Source: an uncultured Tenacibaculum sp. (GTDB taxonomy: Bacteria; Bacteroidota; Bacteroidia; Flavobacteriales; Flavobacteriaceae). From it: a stretch of 64,000 nucleotides of DNA. The notes below the pieces were generated by a model that was given only the letters and a program-made list of their open reading frames with translations, was not told the DNA's origin and made no database searches. Shown in pieces: positions 1 through 8,773 of this stretch. A program made the position numbers and the translations under genes. The stretch is from the NCBI RefSeq assembly GCF_947498805.1, contig NZ_CANMLT010000008.1, forward strand, positions 1-64,000, read 5' to 3'. Each line of letters begins with the position of its first letter. Within the stretch, counting starts at the first letter, position 1.

Positions 1-241
1 ATGAGAAAGTAAAATTGCCATGAAAAAGAACCGCTTATGAAAAAGTAAAAATTGCTATGAAAAAGAACCGCTTATGAGAAAGTAAAATTGCCATGAAAAA
101 GAACCGCTTATGAAAAAGTAAAAATTGCTATGAAAAAGAACCGCTTATGAAAAAGTAAAAATTGCTATGAAAAAGAGCCGCTTATGAAAAAGTAAAATTG
201 CTATGAAAAAGAGCCGCTTATGAAAAAGTAAAATTGCTATG
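1..241. repeat. 36/37-bp tandem repeat, about 6.6 copies, continuing past the left edge
   Basis: Units of 36 or 37 bp start at 1, 37, 74, 110, 147, 184 and 220, differing only by A/G changes and one A of indel. The unit length is not a multiple of three, so the array is not one coding repeat. Each unit contains two tiny frames, MKKNRL (or MKKSRL) and MKK, whose stop and start overlap as ATGA. The last unit runs into a 25-codon frame beginning MDTYAAIAYQ (239-316), which has no independent support. The array may be a slippage-expanded 5' region of that small frame or of a lost gene. Function is unknown. Confidence 0.85.
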
Positions 242-361
242 GACACATACGCGGCAATAGCCTACCAAAAATTAGAGAAAGAAAAAGAAACAGCTACCAA
301 GGTGCAAAAGCACTGATTTTACAGAAATTTTCATTATTTTTGATAGTAAATCAACTACTTA

Positions 362-514
362 ATGAAAAAACAATTATTTAAGTTTTTAGCCAAACTAAAC
401 AAAGTTCTTTTACCGTCTTTTACGAAAAGACAGTTAGATATTGCAAAAGCATCTAAATTTCAATTAGCAATTATTGGATGGCGCGCTTTTGTTACCATGA
501 ATGCATTAGATTAA
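362..514 (+). CDS. Small basic conserved-looking protein, 50 aa
   Basis: The reading frame encodes 50 residues beginning MKKQLFKFLAKLNKVLLPSF and ending in TMNALD. It is lysine-rich at the N-terminus and has a short aliphatic stretch followed by GWRAFVT. I recall proteins of this size and pattern recurring in Flavobacteriaceae, sometimes carrying an SsrA-binding-protein label; they are far too short to be SmpB, so I give no function. It sits 19 bp upstream of the DUF2007-like gene and may be co-transcribed with it. The methionine-lysine start, compact ORF and family-like pattern support it as real. Confidence 0.6.
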   Translation: MKKQLFKFLAKLNKVLLPSFTKRQLDIAKASKFQLAIIGWRAFVTMNALD

Positions 515-533
515 CCTTTAAAACCTAAACGTT

Positions 534-761
534 ATGAAAGAACATATTAAAATATTTACAGGAACCTCGATTTTAGTAAACAGGTTGGCTTATTTATTAA
601 ATCAAATTAGCATTCCTTCTATTATCAAAGATGATAAAGAATCTGGAAGACTTGCAGGATTTGGAACCTTTGGTGATTCTGCCGAACTTCATATTTTTGA
701 CACTGATTTTGAGGGAGCTAAAAATGTAATTGAAAATTTCAGAAAAGAAATTGAAAAATAA
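534..761 (+). CDS. DUF2007-like small protein
   Basis: This 75-residue protein has the beta-alpha-beta pattern of the DUF2007 group (putative signal-transducing protein). An opening strand (IKIFTGTSILVNRLAYLLNQ) leads to a central region IPSIIKDDKESGR with a GFGTFGDSAELHIFD strand. The final helix is ENFRKEIEK. No membrane segment or signal peptide is present, so it should be cytoplasmic. The molecular role of the family is unknown. The stop codon lies immediately before the tRNA-Arg promoter, so the transcription unit ends here. The family assignment comes from the overall pattern, not from a single diagnostic motif. Confidence 0.65.
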   Translation: MKEHIKIFTGTSILVNRLAYLLNQISIPSIIKDDKESGRLAGFGTFGDSAELHIFDTDFEGAKNVIENFRKEIEK

Positions 762-764
762 TTT

Positions 765-792
765 TTGCAATTAAAAAATAGCTGTATATTTG
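765..792 (+). promoter_or_regulatory. Promoter of tRNA-Arg
   Basis: A TTG at 765-767 and TATATTTG at 785-792 are separated by 17 bp, which fits the Bacteroidota primary sigma consensus TTG/TAnnTTTG. The mature tRNA begins 17 bp downstream. Confidence 0.7.
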
Positions 793-809
793 CACCCGCA
801 AACGCATTA

Positions 810-883
810 GGCCTCGTAGCATAACTGAATAGTGCACTTGATTACGGCTCAAGAGGTTGCAGGTTTGAATCCTGCCGAGGTCA
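810..883 (+). tRNA. tRNA-Arg (anticodon ACG)
   Basis: A full cloverleaf can be drawn by hand. The 7-bp acceptor stem is GGCCTCG with CGAGGTC, including one G-U pair. There is a 4-bp D stem (GCAT/GTGC), a 5-bp anticodon stem (CTTGA/TCAAG) with loop TTACGGC, and a T arm GCAGG/CCTGC. The anticodon is ACG, reading CGN arginine codons after A34 modification. The discriminator is A883 and CCA is not encoded. Confidence 0.95.
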
Positions 884-884
884 C

Positions 885-922
885 AAAAAAACCCTTTAAA
901 ACTTAGTTTTAAAGGGTTTTTT
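885..922 (+). terminator. Rho-independent terminator after tRNA-Arg
   Basis: The inverted repeat AAAACCCTTTAAAACT / AGTTTTAAAGGGTTTT has a 3-nt loop and ends in a T-run. The stem is flanked by A on one side and T on the other, so it could also serve the minus-strand direction. Confidence 0.85.
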
Positions 923-1025
923 AATGTTTTATAGTTTTGATTACTCATATCATTTCTTTTTTTAAACACCTAATTAATTATTCTAAATCTATTTTTTTAA
1001 AAAGGTTTTATTAGACAAATAAGAT

Positions 1026-2192
1026 CTATTTCAATTTCTTTATAAACTCTGATGGATTTTCTCCCTTTAATTTATAAAACACCTTTGAAAATGAATCTGA
1101 ATTACTATAACCAGCTTCCTGTGCAATAGCCTTTATGGTGAATTTTCTTATTTTAGGATTGGAATAAAGCTCTTCAACAATATTATTAATTCTTAAAGTA
1201 TTCAAGTAGTTTGTGTACGACATTTCTTTATAATGATTTACTACTTTTGACAAATAATTTGTGTTTGTATTTAATTTTTTAGCCAGACTATTCAGTGTAA
1301 TGGATTGTAAGGTATATTGTTTTTCGTTCTCAAAATCTTCCAATCCTTTTAAAATACTATCAACAACTTCTTGAGAAATATGTATTTCATTTTTGATCTT
1401 TTTATCTAAAACTTCATTATTTGAACTCAAATTACTTGGTTTTGTCAAATGCTTTCGCAAATATTTTCTTTCTTTCAAAACTCGAAGTTGTAATACACTC
1501 TGATACCCTAACCAGTATATTAAAATAGTTGTAAAAACTCTAAGAGGGTAATATGACGGCATAAAAACTTTAAAATCGAAAACAATGGTTATTAATAAAG
1601 GAATAAACCAAAATATATAAACCAATAAACCTAAAGTAAAAAAACCACCAATCCATTTTAAATTATCAAAATTATTTATATCGTTCTGCTCTTTTAATCC
1701 TCTGACTGACTTATATATTTTAAAAGCATAAATAAATATTGATAAAGAAAAAATACTACTTATTATTTCTTCTATAACAACATATTTTCTAAATATTGAA
1801 GAAACTAAAACTCCATCATTATTATCATTAAAGTAAAAACCTAATCGAACAAGTAAAAACAATACAAAAGTTGGTATTATAATTTTTAAAATGTTCATTT
1901 TCTTCTTTTCAACTTCTAAATAATTAACTAGAAACAAATAAAAAAAAGGTGCTATTAAAAAGTGCCAAGGAATTTCAAAATATTTTAAAAAATTATCGCC
2001 TCTAAAAAAATCTTTGACTAAGACCCAAGATTGAAAATTATTCAAAGAAATAGACAAAACTAAAAGATTGATAAAAATAAATGTAGCAGTCTTTCTTTGT
2101 TTTGAAAAGTATTGAACCGCACAAAAAATAAATCCATGTATTGAACTTATGATAAGAAATAGATTAAAAAAATTTTCAATTTTCAAAAACAA
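1026..2192 (-). CDS. Membrane-anchored AraC-family transcriptional regulator
   Basis: This 388-residue protein has about seven hydrophobic segments in residues 1-240, for example LIISSIHGFIFCAV and FIWFIPLLITIVF-type stretches. A charged linker leads to a C-terminal AraC helix-turn-helix domain from about residue 290 (LNSLAKKLNTNTNYLSKVVN followed by IKAIAQEAGYSNSDSFSKVF and the closing GENPSEFIKKLK). The combination of a membrane sensor fused to AraC DNA binding is common in Flavobacteriia; ligands are generally unknown. It is divergent from the lipoprotein gene at 2405 across a 212-bp gap, a possible target. Confidence 0.85.
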   Translation of the reverse strand: MFLKIENFFNLFLIISSIHGFIFCAVQYFSKQRKTATFIFINLLVLSISLNNFQSWVLVKDFFRGDNFLKYFEIPWHFLIAPFFYLFLVNYLEVEKKKMNILKIIIPTFVLFLLVRLGFYFNDNNDGVLVSSIFRKYVVIEEIISSIFSLSIFIYAFKIYKSVRGLKEQNDINNFDNLKWIGGFFTLGLLVYIFWFIPLLITIVFDFKVFMPSYYPLRVFTTILIYWLGYQSVLQLRVLKERKYLRKHLTKPSNLSSNNEVLDKKIKNEIHISQEVVDSILKGLEDFENEKQYTLQSITLNSLAKKLNTNTNYLSKVVNHYKEMSYTNYLNTLRINNIVEELYSNPKIRKFTIKAIAQEAGYSNSDSFSKVFYKLKGENPSEFIKKLK

Positions 2193-2404
2193 TTATTTTT
2201 TAGAATTAGCATCAATCTCAAATGTAATCATTTTATACACAACGTAAAATCTTATTTTCTGCAAATTAACACCTTACAAAAACAACAATTTCTTGAAATT
2301 CATAAATATCAAGCTTTAATTCTTGAATATCAAACACTAAGTTTTGTAGTAGTTTCTTTTTTGTTGTTATTTAGTATCATATTTTTTTAATTCTATGGCT
2401 TGAT

Positions 2405-3163
2405 ATGTATTCAATCAATTTAAAATTAATATTAAAATCATTCTTAATTCTATTTCTATTCCAATCTTGTATTAAAGACGATGATGATTCTAATTTAATG
2501 TGTTATGATGAATGTACTACAATAAAAGGAAAAGTATTTAAAGATGGTGGAGAGGGAGTAAAAAATGTGGAAATAAGTCTTCATTATTGGCACAAAGACA
2601 AATTTGCTTACATTAAAAGAAAAATAGGGAAATCTATAACTGATTCTAACGGATACTATAAGATGGTAGTTTACCTACATGATTCTGAAACAGATAGAGG
2701 AAGAGGAAATTTAGAGTTAAGAATAAATAATAAAAATCTTGAAACGTCATTGACTAATGATTTCTTAAAACCCTCTGAAGTTGAACAAGGGGTAAGTGCA
2801 GAATATGACAAATATCGTATTGATGATATTGTAGAGAAAGAAAGTACATTAGAAATAGACTATTTTATACCACTTAAATCAAAAAAATCAATTATATCGC
2901 TTAATAATTTTTCTTCAACAAGTAAGGATGACAACTTTTTCTTTAGCTTACATGTACCCTATGGATTCCCCAATAAGTATGTTTACCCAATTCAAGAAGA
3001 AAGGTTTGCTAATTCCTTAAATAATGAGTTTAATGTGGTAACTATTATCGGAAAAAACACAGTAATAGTTACCAAACGAAAGAATGGAAATCTTGAGAAC
3101 ATAAAAAAAGAAATTGAAATTTTAGAGAAAAATAAAAACTTTAATATTTCCTATGACTACTAA
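2405..3163 (+). CDS. Lipoprotein with carboxypeptidase-regulatory-like N-terminal domain
   Basis: The protein has 252 residues. A lysine-bearing n-region and hydrophobic core end at the lipobox LFQSC, with Cys at about residue 22. Acidic residues DDDD follow at +4 onward, typical of Bacteroidota surface lipoproteins. Residues 38-120 (TTIKGKVFKDGGEGVKNVEI and later TDSNGYYKMVV) fit the beta-sandwich of carboxypeptidase regulatory-like or CarboxypepD_reg domains. The C-terminal half, about residues 150-252, is unrecognised. It faces the minus-strand AraC regulator and precedes a second lipoprotein by 65 bp, so the two may be co-expressed. Confidence 0.7.
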   Translation: MYSINLKLILKSFLILFLFQSCIKDDDDSNLMCYDECTTIKGKVFKDGGEGVKNVEISLHYWHKDKFAYIKRKIGKSITDSNGYYKMVVYLHDSETDRGRGNLELRINNKNLETSLTNDFLKPSEVEQGVSAEYDKYRIDDIVEKESTLEIDYFIPLKSKKSIISLNNFSSTSKDDNFFFSLHVPYGFPNKYVYPIQEERFANSLNNEFNVVTIIGKNTVIVTKRKNGNLENIKKEIEILEKNKNFNISYDY

Positions 3164-3228
3164 TGCTTTTGTCTTTTTATTTAAAGAAAACGAAATAAGA
3201 AATGTACAATAAAAACCCTCGAAATATC

Positions 3229-3783
3229 ATGAAAAAATTAAAACAATTACAAAGTAATATTATAATGTTTTTTGCCCTATTAGTATTAACAAGTTGTAGT
3301 ACAGACGACATTATTAAGCCTCAAACCGAACTTCCACCTATTACGCAAACAGGAGCAAATACAGTAGGGTGTTTGGTCGATGGTAAAGTTTTTTTGCCTA
3401 GGACTAATAACCCTCTTGGGAACCCTGTAGTAACCTGTTTTTATCAATTTGTAAATAATCAATGGCACTTTAGCTTAGGTTTCTCTAACAATCAAAAAGA
3501 AAACCTTAGAGGAGTTAACATAGGCTCTAAAAACATTTCTTTAAAAGAAGGACAATCCTACGATCTTTTATTAGATAGTGGCAATAACGCTTTTGCTACT
3601 TATTTTGACTTTGTAAATCCTGATTTCACCACAACAAATGAAGTTACAGGAAAAATACTAATTAGTAAAATAGATTCTTCTCAATCGATTATTTCGGGAA
3701 CATTCTGGTTTGATGCTGTCAATTCCAATGGAGAAATTATAAAAATACGAGATGGAAGATTTGATATGATATACACACCTTAA
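3229..3783 (+). CDS. Lipoprotein, DUF6252-like
   Basis: I take the start at 3229 because the sequence from MKKLKQLQ gives a normal lipoprotein signal peptide ending in the lipobox VLTSC. An upstream in-frame ATG at 3202 would add nine charged residues with no clear role. After the lipobox and an acidic/proline linker comes a roughly 130-residue beta-rich domain: GCLVDGKVFLPR, a WHFSLGFSN strand, a KNISLKEGQSY strand, and the end motif ISGTFWFDAVNSNGEIIKIR. That pattern matches the DUF6252 group of flavobacterial lipoproteins with no known activity. It probably forms a unit with the preceding lipoprotein. Confidence 0.65.
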   Translation: MKKLKQLQSNIIMFFALLVLTSCSTDDIIKPQTELPPITQTGANTVGCLVDGKVFLPRTNNPLGNPVVTCFYQFVNNQWHFSLGFSNNQKENLRGVNIGSKNISLKEGQSYDLLLDSGNNAFATYFDFVNPDFTTTNEVTGKILISKIDSSQSIISGTFWFDAVNSNGEIIKIRDGRFDMIYTP

Positions 3784-3895
3784 ATGATTGCTTATGTAAA
3801 AACAAACTAAAAGAAAGACCACCTACAAGGTAGGCAATCTTTCAAGACACAGTTAAACAACTTTCTCACCATTATTTAACCTTAACTACAAAAAT

Positions 3896-6800
3896 ATGAA
3901 AAGAATTCTACTTTGGCTAGGGTTGGTTTTGTATACCACCTTAGCTACTTCACAAGAAGAAATTAACACCACATTTGCAACCCAAATGAACACCATGTTT
4001 GGGCAACTTAACAAAAACAAAGTACCAAATGGCATTTTATTAGACATGGCCATGGAATTTACAGATGTACCTGCTTTTAACGGTACTTTAAGCTCACAAA
4101 ACTATGTAAGTGCAAAACGCTATAAAGAAATTTACAAAACCCTATTAATGGGGCGCATTAATAATGTAAGTTTTGGTTTTGTAAGTCCGGATGTACTAGA
4201 CCAACAATGGTTCAATGAACGTTCTGATAGTCATATTGCCTTGGCAGGCCTGTACTTTAACTACAGTCGTTTTGTAAACAATGCTACTACTTCTGGTAAA
4301 CTTACCTATAGCAATGGTAAATTTTACGATAAGTATATCAATGGGGTCTGGCAAAATCCGTATCAAACTTTAAAAACTTTTGCAATGACCACACCTATAC
4401 AGGTATATACAGGGTTACAACTAAAAGTAAAGTTACCGCAAAGTATTTTATACAGCAATAGTGCTAGTGAAATTCAAAAAATTGAAGCCGATTTTAACGA
4501 TGGTAATGGATATCGAATACTCCCTTTTAACCAACTCATTTCTGTAAACTATTCACAGGAAGGAAATAAAATCTGGAAATACAAACTAACACTCGCCAAT
4601 GGACAAGTATTATACAGCCATTCAAAGATAATTATAAAAGAAGGTATAAATACTCCGTTTGCAGTAGATAACTTATTGCATAAGGGCACAGCAAATAAAA
4701 ACCTTTGTAATTTAAATAGCATGAATGGAGTTAGTTTTTTAGACATACAAAGTAGCCAAAGCTACTCCAATAAACAAGGTAAGGCACGCATATTTATTGA
4801 TGATGCTGGCAATGATTGTAAAATTACCAAACCTTTAATTGTGGTAGAAGGATGGGATTTTTCTACTTTGTTTAGCCCAGAAACAAAATATTCCTCAGAA
4901 GATTTTCAAAATTTTCAAAGCAATATATTTAATTCACAAAGTAGTTTAAAATCTTTAATTTCGGGACAATCTCTTGGTTCCAATGGAGATCAAGAATACG
5001 ATTTAATTTTTGTGAATTGGGATAACGGTATGGATTATATACAACGTAATGCATTGGTAGTTGAAGAAGTGATAAAGTGGGTAAACCAACAAAAAACATT
5101 GAGTGGTAGTACTGAGAAAAATGTAATTATTGGGCAAAGTATGGGTGGTGTTGTATCTCGTTATGCATTACGTGACATGGAGCAACGAAACTTAACACAT
5201 CAAGTACGTTTGTTTGTATCGCAAGATTCTCCACAGCAAGGAGCAAACATTCCATTATCTATACAATACATGTATAGAAATTTAAGAAATCAAATTGTAC
5301 AAGCGCCATTGTATACATTAATTAGAATAACCACCTTACAAGACCCTGCCTATAAGTATTTTAGTCTTTTAGATCAACCTGCAACAAAGCAAATGCTTAT
5401 AAATAGAGCTACCAATAGGTATGGTTTAGACAATTCAACTCACACCAGTTTCTACAACGAACTTAATGCTAAAGGGTACCCCAGTCAAAACGGTATTCGC
5501 AATATTGCCATAAGCAATGGAAGTGAATGCGGTAGTACGCAAAATTTTAATGCTGGTGATCCATTAATACAATACAACTACAACAAATCTTTATCTTTTT
5601 TGCAAGACCTAGCAAGTTTAATTGTGTTACCTATAGGTGGTGCTCTAGCTGGAGCATTAATTGATTATGATTTTTTTAAGGTTAGTTTATTAGGTTTAAT
5701 TCCGGGTAACTCAACATTTAGAGTTTCACTAGAAGACAGAGCCTTATATTCATCTGGAGGAAGAAGAATACATCATTTCCGTGTATCTTATACAAAGAAA
5801 ATTTTATGGTTGTTTTCTGTAACCACCAATATTGTAAATAAAAATGTAAACCAGCCTAATTCAGTAAACAACCACTACGACAATTATGGTGGTGGGTTTA
5901 TTGATATTGGGTCTTATACTGGGCAACTAAACGTTAACGGCTTAACTGTAAAAGATAAATTTACAATAGTTCCTTCTCCTAGTGCTTTAGGTATTTCAGC
6001 CAATTCGAATCAAGATTATTTACTACCCTATGTAGGTGCTAATCCACCCGTTGCTCCATTAAATAGTCCTTTTGACAACTTCATAACTGCTTTTAAAGCA
6101 ACAAATAACCCAAACAACAATAATGAAAGGCATTTAGAATTTAACGCTCGAAATGGTAATTGGTTGGCTGCAGAAATAACAGGAACAAATATTATAACCT
6201 CTGATTGCTCTTCTTTTTGCTCTGATGTATCCATTGAAGGTAAAGATTTCATTTGTAATTCTGAAACATACATTTTTCCTGGAAACGCAACACCAAGCTG
6301 GAGCATAGCACAAGGAGCCAATTTAGTTAACCAATCTATTGTTAACAATAACATTACCTTATCTAAAAAAGATAATTCTTCAAGTGGAGAGGTAATCTTA
6401 AAGGCTATAATTGGCACTCCTGAATGTGGTCCACAAAGAACTTTAACTAAAAAAATCTGGATTGGAAAACCTAAAGCATATGTGAGCCAAGATGCAAATA
6501 TTTGTGCTTATGTATTTTTACAAGAAGATGAATTTAAACTTCCTGTTTCACCTGGGGCCACTAGATATGAAATAACATCTAACAACCCTAACTTACTTTT
6601 TTTTGATACGGTTGTAACTCCAAATACCCATATAAATTTTATGGCAAATAGAACGGGGAATTTTACAGCAACCTTAACAACCTATAATGATTGTGGAAGC
6701 ACCAGTACTTTAATCTATGTTTACGCCAAAGATTGCTCCAATTTAAATGGTGGTGGATTTGCTTTCAGGGTATATCCTAATCCTACGTCTAAAAACAGCA

Positions 6801-7060
6801 GTATAACAATTGAAAACCTTGCTTCTAAAAATCACTTAACAACTCCAAAAACAAACCGTATTGGAAAAATAAGTTCCAAGTCTAAAAAAGAGAATTCATA
6901 TAAATTTGAATTGCATAACTATCAAAATGTCTTGGTAAAAAAAGGAATATTTGACAATGAAAAATTGATACTCGACACTGCTAATTTGAAAGCTGGTATT
7001 TATTTGCTCAAAATTTATATGAACAAAAAAACAGAAACCCATAAATTAGTAATACATTAA
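3896..7060 (+). CDS. Large secreted esterase/lipase-like protein with T9SS sorting domain
   Basis: This 1054-residue protein begins with a signal peptide (MKRILLWLGLVLYTTLATSQ). Around residues 310-440 lies an alpha/beta-hydrolase core: IVVEGWDFS, the strand DLIFVNWDNGMDYI and the nucleophile elbow VIIGQSMGGVVSRYALRD with Ser at residue 415 (GxSxG). The later catalytic Asp and His cannot be assigned with confidence. Residues 780-970 look Ig- or PKD-like with paired cysteines. The final ~80 residues (FRVYPNPTSKNSSITIEN to YLLKIYMNKKTETHKLVI) are a type A T9SS sorting domain. The protein should be exported and released or anchored at the surface. The substrate is unknown. Confidence 0.8.
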   Translation: MKRILLWLGLVLYTTLATSQEEINTTFATQMNTMFGQLNKNKVPNGILLDMAMEFTDVPAFNGTLSSQNYVSAKRYKEIYKTLLMGRINNVSFGFVSPDVLDQQWFNERSDSHIALAGLYFNYSRFVNNATTSGKLTYSNGKFYDKYINGVWQNPYQTLKTFAMTTPIQVYTGLQLKVKLPQSILYSNSASEIQKIEADFNDGNGYRILPFNQLISVNYSQEGNKIWKYKLTLANGQVLYSHSKIIIKEGINTPFAVDNLLHKGTANKNLCNLNSMNGVSFLDIQSSQSYSNKQGKARIFIDDAGNDCKITKPLIVVEGWDFSTLFSPETKYSSEDFQNFQSNIFNSQSSLKSLISGQSLGSNGDQEYDLIFVNWDNGMDYIQRNALVVEEVIKWVNQQKTLSGSTEKNVIIGQSMGGVVSRYALRDMEQRNLTHQVRLFVSQDSPQQGANIPLSIQYMYRNLRNQIVQAPLYTLIRITTLQDPAYKYFSLLDQPATKQMLINRATNRYGLDNSTHTSFYNELNAKGYPSQNGIRNIAISNGSECGSTQNFNAGDPLIQYNYNKSLSFLQDLASLIVLPIGGALAGALIDYDFFKVSLLGLIPGNSTFRVSLEDRALYSSGGRRIHHFRVSYTKKILWLFSVTTNIVNKNVNQPNSVNNHYDNYGGGFIDIGSYTGQLNVNGLTVKDKFTIVPSPSALGISANSNQDYLLPYVGANPPVAPLNSPFDNFITAFKATNNPNNNNERHLEFNARNGNWLAAEITGTNIITSDCSSFCSDVSIEGKDFICNSETYIFPGNATPSWSIAQGANLVNQSIVNNNITLSKKDNSSSGEVILKAIIGTPECGPQRTLTKKIWIGKPKAYVSQDANICAYVFLQEDEFKLPVSPGATRYEITSNNPNLLFFDTVVTPNTHINFMANRTGNFTATLTTYNDCGSTSTLIYVYAKDCSNLNGGGFAFRVYPNPTSKNSSITIENLASKNHLTTPKTNRIGKISSKSKKENSYKFELHNYQNVLVKKGIFDNEKLILDTANLKAGIYLLKIYMNKKTETHKLVIH

Positions 7061-7088
7061 TTTATAAAAACTAGTATTTGTATTAAAT

Positions 7089-7122
7089 AAGGGTTAGTCT
7101 TAATTGACTAACCCTTAATTTT
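7089..7122 (+). terminator. Rho-independent terminator
   Basis: The inverted repeat AAGGGTTAGTC / GACTAACCCTT (7089-7099 and 7106-7116) has a 6-nt loop and is followed by a T-rich tract. It closes the T9SS protein gene. Confidence 0.8.
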
Positions 7123-7313
7123 ATTAACATTTTACATATGCTAAAAATCTATCTTGTTACGCAAATAGCAAAGTAGCTTCTCTACATTTCACAACCCATG
7201 TTTAACAACAACGTTTTATCTATCTCAAATTTGTGTTCTGGTAATAAGTTAAAACAAACCAACAAAAAATTTTTCGGAAATTAGGACTTCGTATATTTAC
7301 AATAAAAATTATA

Positions 7314-8141
7314 ATGAGCATAGTCAACATACCTGAACAGCTAATAAGTGAGGAAGTTAAAAAAGATGCTTACATAATCGATTATGAACATCATATTATC
7401 TCTTCAAGACAAAGGGTGTCGTTTGATTTTTATACCATAAGTTTTTTAATGGAAGGTGTTAAGGAAATATATTCTTCAAATGAAAGTGAAGAAATCTTAG
7501 CTTCAAACTTTTTAATCGTAAAAAAAGGTAATTGTTTAATGACTGAAACACTTTCTACAAGTTCCAATTATAGAAGCAAACTTATTACTTTTTCAAACGA
7601 TTTTTTACTTCAGTTCATAAGCAAGTATAATATAAATGTAAACCACGAAAAAAATAATAACGCTAAATTATACAGAGTTTTACCATTTGATAATTATATC
7701 AAACTCTATATAAAATCTCTTAATATTCTTCCTTCAGATAGAATGCAACAAGCTAAAATTGAAGAACTACTAATCTACTGCTATGAAACCTATGGAGATG
7801 AGTTTTTCTCTTTTCTAAAAGCCGACAGATACTCTTCTAATTTACGTCAAGTAATTGAAAAACATATAACCAAGGGCTTATCTGTTGATGAGTTAGCCTT
7901 TTTATGTAATATGAGCTTATCTACATTTAAAAGAGCCTTTTATCAAGAATACCAATCTACTCCTTCTAAATGGATAAAAAAAAGACGATTAGAACTATCT
8001 AAGAGCGATTTAAAAGACAAGTATTTAAGAGCTTCTGACATTTATTTAAAATATGGCTTTGGTAGTTTATCAAGGTATATAAGTGCCTTTAAAAAAGAAT
8101 ACGGAGTAACTCCTAAACAATTTCAACAACATTCAAAATGA
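7314..8141 (+). CDS. AraC-family transcriptional regulator (soluble)
   Basis: The protein has 275 residues and no membrane segments. The N-terminal ~160 residues form a cupin-like sensing domain (strands near RQRVSFDFYTISFLMEG and EEILASNFLIVKKG). The C-terminal ~100 residues are an AraC double helix-turn-helix: GLSVDELAFLCNMSLSTFKR and then ASDIYLKYGFGSLSRYISAF, ending KKEYGVTPKQF. Unlike the regulator at 1026 it is cytoplasmic. It lies 92 bp upstream of the PEBP and VOC genes on the same strand, which makes those its most likely local targets. The inducer is not predictable. Confidence 0.85.
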   Translation: MSIVNIPEQLISEEVKKDAYIIDYEHHIISSRQRVSFDFYTISFLMEGVKEIYSSNESEEILASNFLIVKKGNCLMTETLSTSSNYRSKLITFSNDFLLQFISKYNINVNHEKNNNAKLYRVLPFDNYIKLYIKSLNILPSDRMQQAKIEELLIYCYETYGDEFFSFLKADRYSSNLRQVIEKHITKGLSVDELAFLCNMSLSTFKRAFYQEYQSTPSKWIKKRRLELSKSDLKDKYLRASDIYLKYGFGSLSRYISAFKKEYGVTPKQFQQHSK

Positions 8142-8233
8142 ACTTTTTAGTATACTTTTTGAACTAAACCAGCTAACAGAAATATTCATTTCATTCTGAA
8201 ATTTGCAAAGAGAATAATTAAAAATCTAAGCAA

Positions 8234-8773
8234 ATGAAACGAGTACTTATCTTATTAGCATTTACATTACCAAGTATTATTTGGTCACAAACATTCACAT
8301 TATCCAGTTCAGATATTGGAGGGCAAGCAACCAAAAAAGAAGAGTTCAATGGATTCGGTTGTTCAGGCGACAATACCTCTCCTGCTCTTAGTTGGGCCAA
8401 TACTCCAAAAGGAACTAAGAGTTTTGCTATTACCATGTACGACAAAGACGCTCCTACTGGTAGTGGTTGGTGGCATTGGGTAGTTTTTGATATTCCTGCA
8501 AATATTAATAAAATTAAATCAGGTGCAGGAAATATTTCAACAAATCTATTACCCCAAAAAGCGATACAGAGCATTACAAACTTTGGTAAACCTGGTTACG
8601 GAGGACCATGTCCACCTGAAGGCCATGGACCACATCAATATGTTATAACTGTTTATGCTTTAAAAACAGATAAACTTGGTTTAGACAAGAACGCAAATCC
8701 AGCAATAGTAGGTTATTATCTTAATGCAAATACTATAACTAAGTCTTCTATAGTTATGTACTATGAAAGATAA
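8234..8773 (+). CDS. YbhB/YbcL-type PEBP family protein, exported
   Basis: The 179-residue protein starts with a cleavable signal peptide (MKRVLILLAFTLPSIIWSQ) and should be periplasmic. The rest is the phosphatidylethanolamine-binding protein fold. It has the ligand-pocket signature DKDAPTGSGWWHWVVFDIPA around residues 75-95 and the second signature GPCPPEGHGPHQYVITVYAL around residues 120-140. Bacterial members of the YbhB/YbcL group have no firmly assigned substrate. Its last 11 bp overlap the VOC gene, indicating translational coupling. Confidence 0.85.
   Translation: MKRVLILLAFTLPSIIWSQTFTLSSSDIGGQATKKEEFNGFGCSGDNTSPALSWANTPKGTKSFAITMYDKDAPTGSGWWHWVVFDIPANINKIKSGAGNISTNLLPQKAIQSITNFGKPGYGGPCPPEGHGPHQYVITVYALKTDKLGLDKNANPAIVGYYLNANTITKSSIVMYYER

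Noticed and set aside
1..241. CRISPR array at the left edge
   Set aside because: The repeats are directly adjacent with no unique spacers and vary by A/G changes; no cas genes are nearby.
239..316. 25-codon frame MDTYAAIAYQ... after the tandem repeat
   Set aside because: Too short and without independent support; reported only as part of the repeat description.
739..969. Minus-strand 76-codon frame over tRNA-Arg
   Set aside because: It overlaps the tRNA, its promoter and terminator; a shadow frame.
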